Below are positions 14,660 through 24,147 of a stretch of 52,828 bases of DNA, piece after piece. Origin of the DNA: Deinococcus marmoris DSM 12784 (GTDB taxonomy: Bacteria > Deinococcota > Deinococci > Deinococcales > Deinococcaceae); assembly GCF_000701405.1 (NCBI RefSeq), contig NZ_JNIV01000022.1, positions 1 to 52,828 on the forward strand, given 5' to 3'. Each line of letters begins with the position of its first letter. Position 1 is the stretch's first letter. Made by a program: the position numbers and the translations under genes. The notes below the pieces were generated by a model. That model was not told the DNA's origin. It saw only the letters and a list, made by a program, of their open reading frames with translations, and did no database searches.

Positions 14660-15583
14660 ATGCAACAACGCAAACTTGGCAAAAACGGTCCCGATGTCTC
14701 TGTGGTGGGTCTGGGGTGCAACAACTTCGGGGGCCGACTGGATCAGGAGGCCACCAATGCGGTGGTCAGGGCCGCGCTGGATCACGGCATCACGCTGTTC
14801 GACACCGCCGACATCTACGGCAATCAGGGTGGCTCGGAAACCATGCTGGGCAAAGCGCTGGGATCAGAGCGCGGCAAGATCGTTCTGGCCAGCAAATTCG
14901 GAATGGATATGGGCGAGGCGGGCCAGGGGGCCAGACCCGAGTACATCCGCAAGGCACTGGCCGACAGCCTGAAGCGCCTGGGGACCGACTATCTGGACCT
15001 GTATCAACTTCACAGACCGGACCCCGAAACGCCGCTGGCCGACACGCTGGGCACGCTGCACGAACTGGTGCTGGCCGGGCAGGTGCGGGCCATCGGTTGC
15101 TCCAATCTGGACGCGGCGGGGGTGCGGGAAGCGGCGCAGATCGCAAAGGACCACAATCTGACTCCCTTCATCTGTGCCCAGGACGAGTACAGCCTGCTGG
15201 TGCGGGACGCAGAGGCCGAACTGCTTCCCACCCTGGAAGAGTTGCAGATGGGTCTGCTACCGTACTTTCCGCTGGCCAGCGGCCTGCTGAGTGGCAAATA
15301 CGGCCCAGACAACATCCCCGAAGGTACGCGCTTCGCCTCCTCGCAGGGCGCGCAGGACAGGTACATGACGCCGGACAACTGGCGCAAGGTGCAGGCGCTG
15401 GAGGAATATGCCCAGACGCGCGGACACACCCTGCTGGAACTGGCCTTTAGCTGGCTGGCCGCCCAGCCCACCGTCAGCAGCGTGATCGCCGGAGCCACCA
15501 AACCGGAGCAGATCGCCCAGAATGTGAGGGCGGCAAGCTGGGAGCTGGACACCTCTGAAGTGGAGGACGTTCTCAAAGGTTGA
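14660..15583 (+). CDS. Aldo/keto reductase
   Basis: A 307-aa NADPH-dependent aldo/keto reductase with the (beta/alpha)8 barrel. GITLFDTADIYGNQGGSETMLGKAL (residues 38-62) carries the catalytic Asp and Tyr, VLASKFG (75-81) the Lys, and YLDLYQLHRPDP (112-123) the His. The C-terminal SVIAGATKPEQIAQNV is the NADP-binding helix region. The frame is open far upstream to 13250, an artefact of GC-rich DNA. ATG 14660 is chosen because the family begins MQQRKLGKNGPDVS; ATG 14651 adds three residues. A CACAAT box ends 7 bases before 14660. The substrate is unknown; the family reduces sugar aldehydes and xenobiotic carbonyls. Confidence 0.9.
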   Translation: MQQRKLGKNGPDVSVVGLGCNNFGGRLDQEATNAVVRAALDHGITLFDTADIYGNQGGSETMLGKALGSERGKIVLASKFGMDMGEAGQGARPEYIRKALADSLKRLGTDYLDLYQLHRPDPETPLADTLGTLHELVLAGQVRAIGCSNLDAAGVREAAQIAKDHNLTPFICAQDEYSLLVRDAEAELLPTLEELQMGLLPYFPLASGLLSGKYGPDNIPEGTRFASSQGAQDRYMTPDNWRKVQALEEYAQTRGHTLLELAFSWLAAQPTVSSVIAGATKPEQIAQNVRAASWELDTSEVEDVLKG

Positions 15584-15657
15584 CGCCGGACGACGGTGAA
15601 GAGGCAGAGCGGGGGTAGGCAACGACGATAATCAGAAACCTTTTTGACGAATGATGT

Positions 15658-15700
15658 GGGGATCGCTTTTTTGCTGTATGCAGCAAAGTGGACGATCCCC
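15658..15700. repeat. Structured inverted repeat in intergenic region
   Basis: GGGGATCG (15658-15665) pairs with CGATCCCC (15693-15700), and TTTGCTG (15670-15676) pairs with CAGCAAA (15681-15687) inside it. It lies 75 bases after the aldo/keto reductase and may end its transcript or be a remnant of a small repeat. The rest of 15584-15832 holds no gene. Confidence 0.5.
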
Positions 15701-15822
15701 AGTCAGATTCCGATAAAGCCGCTGCATCACACCAGCTTGCGCGTCATCCAGGCCGCGTGTCCTCAGTTCCCACTGACGCTGCGGAAAGTGTCGGGGACTG
15801 GACAGGACATAACTACTTTTCC

Positions 15823-15836
15823 GACAACTGCTCTAG
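15823..15836. repeat. 14-mer shared with the MITE-like element at 47477
   Basis: GACAACTGCTCTAG is identical at 15823-15836 and 47589-47602. Here it overlaps the stop codon of the nucleoside-type permease gene (TAG read on the minus strand). It looks like one end of the small element whose complete copy is at 47477-47598; no partner end was found here. Confidence 0.5.
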
Positions 15837-16726
15837 CGTTCGCCGCGCACGTAGGGCCTTCCCAGCCCGGCAGGCGCGTCGCCCTGCTGACCCCGCAATC
15901 CGGCCAATGCCAGCACCACCAGCACCAGAATGAAGGGCATGGCGTTGAAGACTTCCGTGGGCACGGGGCTGTTGCCCTGCAAGCGGAATTGCAGGTAATA
16001 CAGAAACCCGAAGAACAGCGCCCCCAGAACAGCGCGTAGGGGCCGCCAGCCCACGAAAATCACCAGCGCCACGGCAATCCAGCCCAGACCCGCCGTCATG
16101 TTGTCGGCCCACGACGCACGGTACGACAGCGCCAGAAAGGCCCCGGCCAGTCCCGACAGCGAGCCGCCCGCCAGCACCGCCCAGATTCTCACCGCACCCA
16201 CGTTGACGCCCAGTACGTCCGCCGCCGCCGGGTTCTCACCCACCGAGCGCAGGGTCAAGCCCGAGCGGGTGGAATTGAGGTAAAAGGCCAGGGCGGCGGC
16301 CAACAGCAACGCCGCCACTGTGAACGGGTTGATGACAAAGCCGCCCAGATTCCAGTCGTTCACCTTGTTGAACAGCGGCAGGCCCTCGAACTTCTTACCC
16401 AGCAGGCCCGCCGCCCCGGTGCCGATCAGCGCCAGCGCCAGCCCGCTGACGAATTGATTGGCGCGCAGGGTGACGGTGGCGAGCGCGTGCAGAGACGCCA
16501 GCGCCGCGCCCGCCAGCATGGACGCGCCCACGGCCAGCCATAGATTCGCGTCCGGGCTGCTGGAGGCCACCGCAAAGGCCGCCAGCGCGCCCACGGCCAT
16601 CATGCCCTCCACGCCCAGATTGACCACGCCGCCCCGCTCATTGATGATTGCGCCCAGGCAGGCCAGCAGCAACGGCGTACCCACCGCCAGCGCGCGGATC
16701 AGGGCTTCGACGACGATGTTATCCAT
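15833..16726 (-). CDS. Nucleoside-type ABC transporter permease (NupQ-like)
   Basis: A 297-aa permease of the BPD_transp_2 family (YufQ/NupQ type) with 8-9 hydrophobic segments. It opens GTPLLLACLGAIINERGGVVNLGVEGMM (residues 17-44), the signature of this branch, and has RSVGENPAAADVLGVNV (about 160-176), the cytoplasmic EAA-like loop that contacts the ATPase. It pairs with the other permease immediately upstream (36-base gap) to form the membrane channel for import of nucleosides or related compounds. The stop codon lies inside a repeat 14-mer shared with 47589-47602. No substrate-binding lipoprotein gene is visible in the window. Confidence 0.88.
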   Translation of the reverse strand: MDNIVVEALIRALAVGTPLLLACLGAIINERGGVVNLGVEGMMAVGALAAFAVASSSPDANLWLAVGASMLAGAALASLHALATVTLRANQFVSGLALALIGTGAAGLLGKKFEGLPLFNKVNDWNLGGFVINPFTVAALLLAAALAFYLNSTRSGLTLRSVGENPAAADVLGVNVGAVRIWAVLAGGSLSGLAGAFLALSYRASWADNMTAGLGWIAVALVIFVGWRPLRAVLGALFFGFLYYLQFRLQGNSPVPTEVFNAMPFILVLVVLALAGLRGQQGDAPAGLGRPYVRGER

Positions 16727-16762
16727 GTGGGGCCTCCATCCGGGATGTTTTGATTTGACCCC

Positions 16763-17821
16763 TCACGCCCGCGCTCCCCAGACCACGCGGTTACGCACGA
16801 ACACTTCCGAGGCGATCAGACACAGCAGGATCACGCCGGAAAATACGTCCACCACGCGGAAAGGCATGTTCAGATCGATCTTGAGAATATCGCCCCCGGC
16901 CAGAATGACGCCCATGACCGGGGCGGTGATCAGGCACAGCGCCGGGTTGCCGCGCGCCAGCCACGCCACGATCACCGCCGTGAAGCCGTAGCCCAGGCTG
17001 ATCTGCCCGGCTTCCAGCAGGCGGTGGTGGATTCCAGCCACCTCGCCCGCCCCAGCCAGACCCGCCGCGCCGCCCGTGATCAGGGCGACGATGGTCATCA
17101 CGCGCGCCGAGCTGATGCCCGCGTAGCGCGCCGCGCCGGGATTCTCGCCCACCACGCGCAGGGCGTAGCCGAAGGTGGAGCGGCTCAGCAGCCATTGCAG
17201 GCCCAGCGCCACCGCCACACCGAGAACGAGCGTGGGCCAATGCACCTGCGTTCCGGCGATCACGGGCAGGTTGGCCGCGTCTGGAAAGGAATCGGTGTAG
17301 ATGTAGCCGCGCACGTCCTTGCCCTTCCACGGCCCGGCGATCAGGTACGTGACAAGCGCGACGGCGATGTAATTGAGCATCAACGTGGACAGGATTTCGT
17401 TGACGTTCAATCGGCGCAGCAGCGCGGCGATGAGCGCCCACAATCCGCCGCCCACCGCGCCCATGATGAAGACGGCGGGCAGCAGGATCGGCCCCGGCAG
17501 CGGCACGAACAGCGCCGTCCCCGCCGCGAAAACCGCGCCCAGCAAGAGTTGCCCCTCGCCGCCGATGTTGAAGAACTGCGCCCGAAAGGCAATCGCCAGA
17601 CCCGAGCCGATCAGCAGCAGCGGAATGGTGCGCCGCCCGACTTCGGCCAGCCCGGTGGAGTCGCCCAGCGTGCCGCGCAGCATGGTGGAGTAGACCTCGG
17701 CAGGCGAGACGCCGTAGAACACGAAGATCAGCGCGCACAGGGCCAGCGCCACGGCGACGGAGGCCAGCGTGACCAGGCCCGCGCGGGTGGTGGAGGGCGC
17801 GGCGAGGGGGATGAATCTCAT
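16763..17821 (-). CDS. Nucleoside-type ABC transporter permease (NupP-like)
   Basis: A 352-aa permease of the YufP/NupP type. An N-terminal helix (VTLASVAVALALCALIFVFYGV) is followed by the family phrases RRTIPLLLIGSGLAIAFRAQFFNIGGEGQLLLGAVFAAG (about 65-103) and LRVVGENPGAARYAGI, the ATPase-contacting loop. ATG 17821 (MRFIPLAAPS) follows AGGTGA; the frame extends to 17926, but that stretch lies in an intergenic repeat. It forms the importer with the second permease and the duplicated ATPase. The ATPase gene is separated by a 250-base gap filled by a large palindrome, so expression of the permeases may depend on read-through. Confidence 0.88.
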   Translation of the reverse strand: MRFIPLAAPSTTRAGLVTLASVAVALALCALIFVFYGVSPAEVYSTMLRGTLGDSTGLAEVGRRTIPLLLIGSGLAIAFRAQFFNIGGEGQLLLGAVFAAGTALFVPLPGPILLPAVFIMGAVGGGLWALIAALLRRLNVNEILSTLMLNYIAVALVTYLIAGPWKGKDVRGYIYTDSFPDAANLPVIAGTQVHWPTLVLGVAVALGLQWLLSRSTFGYALRVVGENPGAARYAGISSARVMTIVALITGGAAGLAGAGEVAGIHHRLLEAGQISLGYGFTAVIVAWLARGNPALCLITAPVMGVILAGGDILKIDLNMPFRVVDVFSGVILLCLIASEVFVRNRVVWGARA

Positions 17822-17871
17822 GGGGTCACCTGGGAGGTTGGAGTGAAGTGAGTTGAGGTGAAAGGGTAGCT

Positions 17872-18034
17872 CCCACGGTTTAACCCCTCTGCTTCGCAGC
17901 TCTGCGAGTCCGGCGCTCCGCGCCACCTCCCCTTAGAAGGGAGGCAAGAGTTGCGGAATCGCCGGGCCAGCAGCTTTTCTTGGCTCCCCTTGAGGAGAGC
18001 TGGCTGCGAAGCAGACTGAGGGGTTAACCGTGGG
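17872..18034. repeat. Large imperfect palindrome inside the ABC importer operon
   Basis: CCCACGGTTTAACCCCTC (17872-17889) pairs with 18018-18034 except for one extra T, and TGCTTCGCAGC (17890-17900) pairs with GCTGCGAAGCA (18003-18013). The arms enclose smaller stems such as CTCCCCTTAGAAGGGAG. The whole forms a long hairpin between the ATPase stop and the first permease start. It looks like a dispersed intergenic repeat rather than a terminator, because no T-run follows. Confidence 0.75.
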
Positions 18035-18071
18035 GCCAATTCCAGAACATCCATCATCGACAGCCTTTCCC

Positions 18072-19628
18072 TCACGCCCCCACCCCCTGATCCGCGCCCG
18101 GCACACTGTGCGGGTGCGCGCCGCCCATCAGCAGGCCCAGCGACTCGCGCGTGACTTCACCGACTGGGAAGGGGCCGCGCAGTTCACCGCCCACCATCAC
18201 ACCGATGCGGTCTGAGAGGCTGAGCAGCTCGTCTAGATCCTCGCTGACCAGCAGCACGCCTGCGCCTTCATTGGTGCGCTCCAGCAGCACGCGGTGAACC
18301 TGATCGGTTGCGCCGATGTCCAGACCATAGGTGGGATGAACCGCCAGGATCAGCCGGGGATTGCCATGCAGCTCGCGCGCCAGGATCAGTTTCTGGATGT
18401 TGCCCCCGCTAAGCAGGCGGCTGTGGGTGTGGATGCCGGGGGTGGCGACGCTGTACTGCTCGACATCCTGCCGCGCCCGCTCGTCGGTGGCTTTCAGATC
18501 ACGCGCCAGCCCGCGCGCCAGCGGGAAGCGGTCATAACCGCGCAACGCCAGATTGTCGGCCACGGTCATGCTGGGCACGGTGCCGCTGTGAATCCGGTCT
18601 TCGGGAATGTGGGCCACGCCGCCCTGAAAGCGCTCTGCCGCGCCGCCGGTCAGCGGCTGGCCGTCCAGCGTGACCGTGCCGCGCGCCGGGTGCAGACCGG
18701 CCAGCACCTCCACCAGTTCGCTCTGGCCGTTTCCAGCGATTCCGGCCACCCCCAGCACCTCGCCGCGCCCCAGCGTGAAGCCGACGCTGCGCAGGGCGGG
18801 CAGACCGCGCGAGCCGCTGGCAGTCAGATTCTGCACGTCCAGCAACACTTCACGGTTCGCCGGAGCTGCACCGCGCTTGCGGGTAAAATCCACGCCCCGG
18901 CCCACCATCAGCTCGGCCAGACTCTCGCGGGTTGCGCCCGCCGTGGGCACGCCGCCCACCACCTTGCCGCGCCGCAGCACGGTCACGCGGTCCGCCACGT
19001 CCAGCACCTCATCCAGCTTGTGCGAGATGAAGATCAGGCTGCGGCCATCGGCCCTCAGCTCACGCATCACGCGGAACAGGCCCGAGGCTTCCTGGGGGGT
19101 CAGGACGCTCGTCGGTTCGTCCAGAATCAGCACCCGCGCGCCGCCCAGCAGGGCGCGGATGATCTCCACACGCTGCTTCTCGCCAGGGGACAGGTCAGAA
19201 ACGCGGGCGGTAGGGCCTACCTCCAGCCCATATTTTTCAGAGAGTTCACGCACGCGGCCCGCCACACCCCGCGCAGGAAACAGGCCAGAGCCGCCGCCCA
19301 GCGCCAGATTCTCGGCCACCGAATGCCTTGAGACCAGCAGCGGATGCTGCGGCACCAGACCGATGCCCAGCTTCTTGGCCTCTGCCGGGCTGCCGATGCG
19401 GACGGTCTGACCGCCCAGTTGCACCGTACCCTCGTCGGGCTGATACAGGCCGTACAGGATGGAAATCAGGGTGCTTTTGCCCGCGCCGTTCTCGCCCAGC
19501 AGGGCCAGCACCTCGCCAGCAGCAACGGTCAGGTCGACGCCGTCATTGGCCACCACGCCCGGAAAACGCTTGGTAATCCCGCGCAGCTCCAGCGCGGGCG
19601 GACTGGAATTCGGTTGTGGCTGGGTCAC
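18072..19628 (-). CDS. Nucleoside-type ABC transporter ATPase, two-domain (NupO-like)
   Basis: A 518-aa protein with two ABC ATPase domains. The first has Walker A GENGAGKST, signature LSPGEKQRVEI and Walker B ARVLILDEPTS. The second has the degenerate Walker A GIAGNGQSE, signature LSGGNIQKLILAREL and a degenerate Walker B end (LILAVHPTYGLD), where the catalytic Glu is replaced by His. That asymmetry is normal for sugar/nucleoside importers (YufO, RbsA, MglA). GTG 19628 is preferred over GTG 19679 because CAAACT (19635-19640, minus strand) ends 6 bases upstream, indicating a leaderless start. It heads the operon, divergent from pstS with 189 bases between. Confidence 0.88.
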   Translation of the reverse strand: MTQPQPNSSPPALELRGITKRFPGVVANDGVDLTVAAGEVLALLGENGAGKSTLISILYGLYQPDEGTVQLGGQTVRIGSPAEAKKLGIGLVPQHPLLVSRHSVAENLALGGGSGLFPARGVAGRVRELSEKYGLEVGPTARVSDLSPGEKQRVEIIRALLGGARVLILDEPTSVLTPQEASGLFRVMRELRADGRSLIFISHKLDEVLDVADRVTVLRRGKVVGGVPTAGATRESLAELMVGRGVDFTRKRGAAPANREVLLDVQNLTASGSRGLPALRSVGFTLGRGEVLGVAGIAGNGQSELVEVLAGLHPARGTVTLDGQPLTGGAAERFQGGVAHIPEDRIHSGTVPSMTVADNLALRGYDRFPLARGLARDLKATDERARQDVEQYSVATPGIHTHSRLLSGGNIQKLILARELHGNPRLILAVHPTYGLDIGATDQVHRVLLERTNEGAGVLLVSEDLDELLSLSDRIGVMVGGELRGPFPVGEVTRESLGLLMGGAHPHSVPGADQGVGA

Positions 19629-19756
19629 ACCCGCAGTTTGACAGGTTCTGAAGGCTTGATGAATGTTAGGTTCGGACACTCAGCCCCAGACACGGCGCTC
19701 GGCATCTGACCCCGCCCAGACCCAGGAAACCTGATCCGCACCTTTAACGATCCGGC

Positions 19757-19800
19757 CTGACATTCCGCTGACTTCCCAGTGACCGGGGGCTGACACTCGG
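19757..19800 (+). promoter_or_regulatory. PHO-box-like array upstream of pstS
   Basis: Four contiguous 11-bp units: CTGACATTCCG, CTGACTTCCCA, GTGACCGGGGG, CTGACACTCGG. The PHO box bound by PhoB-type regulators is built from 11-bp direct repeats with a CTGTCAT-like 7-mer plus 4 bases, and these units fit in period and consensus (CTGACAT). The array ends 4 bases before a CAGACT -10-like box (19805-19810), which itself ends 7 bases before the pstS ATG, so it covers the -35 region. Confidence 0.72.
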
Positions 19801-19817
19801 CCCGCAGACTCGGAGGC

Positions 19818-20840
<1,023 letters not shown>

Positions 20841-20854
20841 ACGACGGACGGATG

Positions 20855-20900
20855 ACGCGGGATGTGGAGGGAGATTTTTCCTCTGCGTCCCGCGTTTTTT
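20855..20900 (+). terminator. Rho-independent terminator after pstS
   Basis: ACGCGGGA (20855-20862) pairs with TCCCGCGT (20888-20895), enclosing a second small stem, and is followed by a run of six T. It lies 15 bases after the pstS stop. The remaining 20901-21050 shows no gene. Confidence 0.9.
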
Positions 20901-21050
20901 GGCACCGGGCGGGATCTGGATGTGGGCCTTCGGTGTTCGTTTCTGGCCTGTCCGGTGGCCCCCTCTCGCCGCCACGTTCATAGCTCTCCACAGTTCTGCG
21001 GGTCACCGGCAGGGGGAACGGGCCCCGAACATCCTTCCCCACCCCGTCCC

Positions 21051-21072
21051 CTGACATCCCCCTGACGCCCCT
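21051..21072 (+). promoter_or_regulatory. PHO-box-like pair upstream of pstC
   Basis: Two adjacent 11-bp units, CTGACATCCCC and CTGACGCCCCT. As at pstS, the array ends 4 bases before a weak -10-like box (TCAACT, 21077-21082), and an ATG follows 6 bases later at 21089. The matching geometry at two phosphate genes supports both sites. Confidence 0.65.
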
Positions 21073-21088
21073 CCGTTCAACTGCCCCC

Positions 21089-21154
21089 ATGCGCCCATCT
21101 GGGAGAACCCGACATGAATGCGACACAGCTATAAGCGAGGACAGGCATGAGTGA
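21089..21154 (+). CDS. Possible 21-aa leader ORF overlapping pstC start
   Basis: ATG 21089 sits 6 bases after the -10-like box, the leaderless position, and opens a 21-codon frame ([21 protein letters not shown]) that ends TGA 21152-21154, 8 bases inside pstC. Its translation would carry ribosomes over the pstC start region. It may alternatively be just the 5' untranslated leader of pstC. Confidence 0.35.
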   Translation: MRPSGRTRHECDTAISEDRHE

Positions 21155-22157
21155 CCCCGCCCGCCGCCTGCCCACCCGCGCGTCAATGTCCAGCGGCAGT
21201 GACCGCGCCTTTCAGTACCTGATCCTGGCGCTGGCCAGCGTGATCGTGCTGGTGTTCGTGGTCAGCCTGTACCTGCTGGGCAAGGACAGTTGGCCCGCAT
21301 TGCAACGCTTCGGCGTGGAGTTCTTCACCCAGCGCACCTGGAATCCGGTCAACGGAACCTTCGGGGCCGCCGCGATGATCACGGGCACGCTGGTCACCAG
21401 TTTCGCGGCACTGATCATCAGCGTGCCATTGGCGATTGCCAGTGCATTGTTCGTGGCCGAGTACGCGCCAAAGTGGCTGGCAAATCCAGTGGGCTACCTG
21501 ATCGAGTTGCTGGCCGCCATTCCCAGCGTGGTCTACGGGCTGTGGGCGCTGTTCGTGATCGCCCCGGTGCTGGCGCGCTGGCAGATCACCTTTTTTAGCC
21601 CGGAATACCCGGAGCGGCTGGCGCTGTACACCAAATGCGCGGGTATCTGGGCCAACGATCAGACCACCCTGCAATGCTTTTTCGTGCCGTCGTCGGGGGC
21701 GGGGCGCGGGCTGGCGCTGGCGATCATCATTCTGACGGTGATGATCCTGCCGTACACGGCGAGCGTGGCGCGGGACGTGATCCGGCTGGTCCCCGCCGAT
21801 CAGCGCGAGGCGATGTACGCGCTGGGCGCAACCAAGTGGGAAGTGATCTCGCGGGCCATCCTGCCGTATGCGCGGGCTGGCATCATGGGCGGCGTGATTC
21901 TGGCGCTGGGGCGCGCGCTGGGCGAGACGCTGGCGGTGGCGATGGTGATCGGGGACAGCCAGGACATCCTGAAAAGCCTGTGGGGCAACGCCAGCACGAT
22001 GGCCTCGGTGATCGCCAACCAGTTCGGGGACGCGCAGGAACTGCTGCACCGCTCCAGCGTGGTGACCCTGGGCTTCATCCTGTTCTTCGTCAGCGTGGCG
22101 GTCAACCTGCTGGCCCGCGTGCTGATCGGGCGGCTGACGCCTAAAGGTGTCAAATGA
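21147..22157 (+). CDS. pstC: Phosphate ABC transporter permease PstC
   Basis: A 336-aa permease with six transmembrane helices, beginning with a helix at about residues 27-48. [23 protein letters not shown] (about 117-139) and the ATPase-contact loop [30 protein letters not shown] (about 222-251) are typical of PstC. An insert around 150-180 includes two cysteines ([16 protein letters not shown]) and probably forms a periplasmic loop. ATG 21147 follows GAGGA. Its stop overlaps pstA by 4 bases (ATGA). With PstA it forms the phosphate channel in the inner membrane. Confidence 0.96.
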   Translation: MSDPARRLPTRASMSSGSDRAFQYLILALASVIVLVFVVSLYLLGKDSWPALQRFGVEFFTQRTWNPVNGTFGAAAMITGTLVTSFAALIISVPLAIASALFVAEYAPKWLANPVGYLIELLAAIPSVVYGLWALFVIAPVLARWQITFFSPEYPERLALYTKCAGIWANDQTTLQCFFVPSSGAGRGLALAIIILTVMILPYTASVARDVIRLVPADQREAMYALGATKWEVISRAILPYARAGIMGGVILALGRALGETLAVAMVIGDSQDILKSLWGNASTMASVIANQFGDAQELLHRSSVVTLGFILFFVSVAVNLLARVLIGRLTPKGVK

Positions 22158-23020
22158 TGAGTACCGCGACTTCGGCCCGGCCTCCACTTAAACCCGGCCT
22201 CAGCACGGCGCGCAAGGCGCAGAACATGGTCATGGGCGGCCTGATCCTGCTGGCCACCCTGCTGGTGGTTGCACCGCTGATCCTGATCTTCGTGTACCTG
22301 ATCCGCGAGGGGATTGGCGCGATCAATCTGGACTTCTTTACCAAGGTGCCTGCCCCCGAGGGCGAGACAGGGGGCGGCCTGCTGAACGCCATCACCGGGA
22401 GCCTGATCATGCTGGCGATGGCCTCGGTGTTCGGCGTGCTGATCGGGCTGGCCGGGGGCATCTTTCTGGCCGAGTACCCGCGCCATCCGCTGATGCCCAG
22501 CATCCGTCTGGTCAGCGACGTGCTGGCAGGGATTCCAGCCATCGTGATGGGACTGGTGGCCTACGGGCTGATCGTGCTGACCTTCGGCTTCTCGGGCTTT
22601 GCCGGGGCGCTGGCGCTGGGCTTCCTGATGATCCCGATTGTCGTGCGGACCACCGAGGAAGTGCTGAAACTGGTGCCGCAGACCGTGCGCGAGGCGGGAC
22701 TGAGCCTGGGTCTGCCGCAGTGGCTGGTCACGCTGAAGATCGTGCTGCCTGCCGCCGCCGGGGGCATCATTACCGGCATCATGCTGGCGCTAGCGCGCGT
22801 GGCAGGCGAGGCGGCCCCGCTGATCTTCACCGCCTTCGGCAACCCCAACGTCAACTTTGACCCCAGCAAACCCATGAGCGCCCTGCCGCTGGAAATCTAC
22901 CGGGGCGCAACGAGTGCCTACGACGAGAACCAGCGCATGGCCAAGGCTGGAGCGCTGCTGCTGATCGTGCTGATCTTCGTGACCAGTCTGCTGGCGCGGC
23001 GGTTCAGCCGGAAGGTTTGA
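22154..23020 (+). CDS. pstA: Phosphate ABC transporter permease PstA
   Basis: A 288-aa permease with six transmembrane helices (first at about residues 24-46, [24 protein letters not shown]). It has the family phrases [29 protein letters not shown] and the cytoplasmic loop [36 protein letters not shown] that docks PstB. The start overlaps the pstC stop (ATGA), so translation is coupled. It is followed by 288 bases that contain a MITE-like element before pstB, an unusual interruption of a pst operon. This could reduce or re-route expression of pstB. Confidence 0.96.
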   Translation: MMSTATSARPPLKPGLSTARKAQNMVMGGLILLATLLVVAPLILIFVYLIREGIGAINLDFFTKVPAPEGETGGGLLNAITGSLIMLAMASVFGVLIGLAGGIFLAEYPRHPLMPSIRLVSDVLAGIPAIVMGLVAYGLIVLTFGFSGFAGALALGFLMIPIVVRTTEEVLKLVPQTVREAGLSLGLPQWLVTLKIVLPAAAGGIITGIMLALARVAGEAAPLIFTAFGNPNVNFDPSKPMSALPLEIYRGATSAYDENQRMAKAGALLLIVLIFVTSLLARRFSRKV

Positions 23021-23086
23021 GGGTCAAGAGTCGAAGGGTCTAAGGAAGAAACGAGACCCGACGACGCGCTCTTTCTCTTTGCCTTA

Positions 23087-23284
23087 GAGCGTGTTTCAAA
23101 AGCCTTTCAGGATTCCTGCCAGTCCTAGGAACACGCGCCTTTAGCTCCTCCCCCCCTGCGGGGGACTGGTACAGCTCCGCAGGAGAGGCTGGGAGGGGGG
23201 AACCGCAAACGCCTTCCCAGCGCAATCCGAACGAAACGACATCCATCTTCTGCCTCAACGTGAGACACCTTCTAAAACACGCTC
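23087..23284. mobile_element. MITE-like element between pstA and pstB
   Basis: The 198-bp element has terminal inverted repeats GAGCGTGTTTCAAAAG (23087-23102) and CTTCTAAAACACGCTC (23269-23284), matching at 14 of 16 positions. TTA flanks both ends (23084-23086 and 23285-23287) as a 3-bp target duplication. It holds no convincing gene, and the middle is a GC-rich near-palindrome around 23140-23200. Ends and target size suggest mobilisation by an IS5- or IS630-type transposase; this assignment is inference. Confidence 0.8.
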
Positions 23285-23308
23285 TTAGACCGCTCCAAAG
23301 GAGCCAAA

Positions 23309-24067
23309 ATGACCCCCATTCTCAGTGCCAAGAACGTCAATATCTTCTACGGCGACAAGCAGGCCGTGCAGAACGTGAATCTGGACGTGCAGCCCGGCAC
23401 CGTCAACGCATTGATCGGCCCCAGCGGCTGCGGCAAGACCACCTTTCTGCGGGCGATCAACCGTATGCACGACCTGACGCCAGGGGCGCGGGTCAGCGGG
23501 CAGATTCTGTTGGACGGCGAGAACATCTACGCACCGGGCGTCGATCCCGTCGCCATGCGCCGCCGCGTGGGTATGGTGTTTCAGAAACCCAACCCCTTTC
23601 CCACCATGAGCGTGTTCGACAACGTGGTGGCGGGCCTGAAACTGGCAGGCATGCGGAACAAGGACCAGTTGATGGCTGTGGCCGAGCGCAGTCTGAAGGG
23701 CGCGGCGCTGTGGGAGGAGGTCCGCGAGCGGCTGAACACCCCGGCCACCGGGCTTTCAGGGGGGCAGCAGCAGCGGCTGTGCATCGCCCGCGCGCTGGCG
23801 GTGGACCCCGAGATCCTGTTGATGGACGAGCCGACGAGCGCCCTCGATCCGTCCAGCACGGCAAAGATCGAAGAACTGATGACCGATCTGAAGAAGGTCA
23901 CCACCATCATCATCGTGACCCACAACATGCACCAGGCCGCACGGGTCAGCGACACCACCTCATTTTTTCTGGTGGGCGATCTGGTGGAACACGGCCCCAC
24001 CGATCAACTGTTCCAGTCGCCGCGCGACGAACGCACCGAGGCGTATGTGACCGGGCGCTTCGGCTAA
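23309..24067 (+). CDS. pstB: Phosphate ABC transporter ATPase PstB
   Basis: A 252-aa ABC ATPase of the phosphate branch. Walker A is GPSGCGKTT (residues 38-46). The Q-loop is [23 protein letters not shown], the signature [16 protein letters not shown], Walker [14 protein letters not shown] and the H-loop [14 protein letters not shown], followed by [21 protein letters not shown]. All catalytic residues are present. It powers import through PstC/PstA and, with PhoU, signals phosphate status to a sensor kinase. ATG 23309 follows AGGAG. It is separated from pstA by the MITE, but reads in the same direction and is followed 80 bases later by phoU. Confidence 0.97.
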   Translation: MTPILSAKNVNIFYGDKQAVQNVNLDVQPGTVNALIGPSGCGKTTFLRAINRMHDLTPGARVSGQILLDGENIYAPGVDPVAMRRRVGMVFQKPNPFPTMSVFDNVVAGLKLAGMRNKDQLMAVAERSLKGAALWEEVRERLNTPATGLSGGQQQRLCIARALAVDPEILLMDEPTSALDPSSTAKIEELMTDLKKVTTIIIVTHNMHQAARVSDTTSFFLVGDLVEHGPTDQLFQSPRDERTEAYVTGRFG

Positions 24068-24147
24068 GCGCGAGGATATATGGGGAAGTCTGGGCCATGT
24101 CCGGCCTGTATGACCGCCGCATCACACGGAGGCGCGATACTGGCCGC

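Noticed and set aside
15658..15700. A nested hairpin considered as a riboswitch or small RNA.
   Set aside because: It follows the aldo/keto reductase rather than preceding a gene in the right direction, and no known aptamer core is recognisable.
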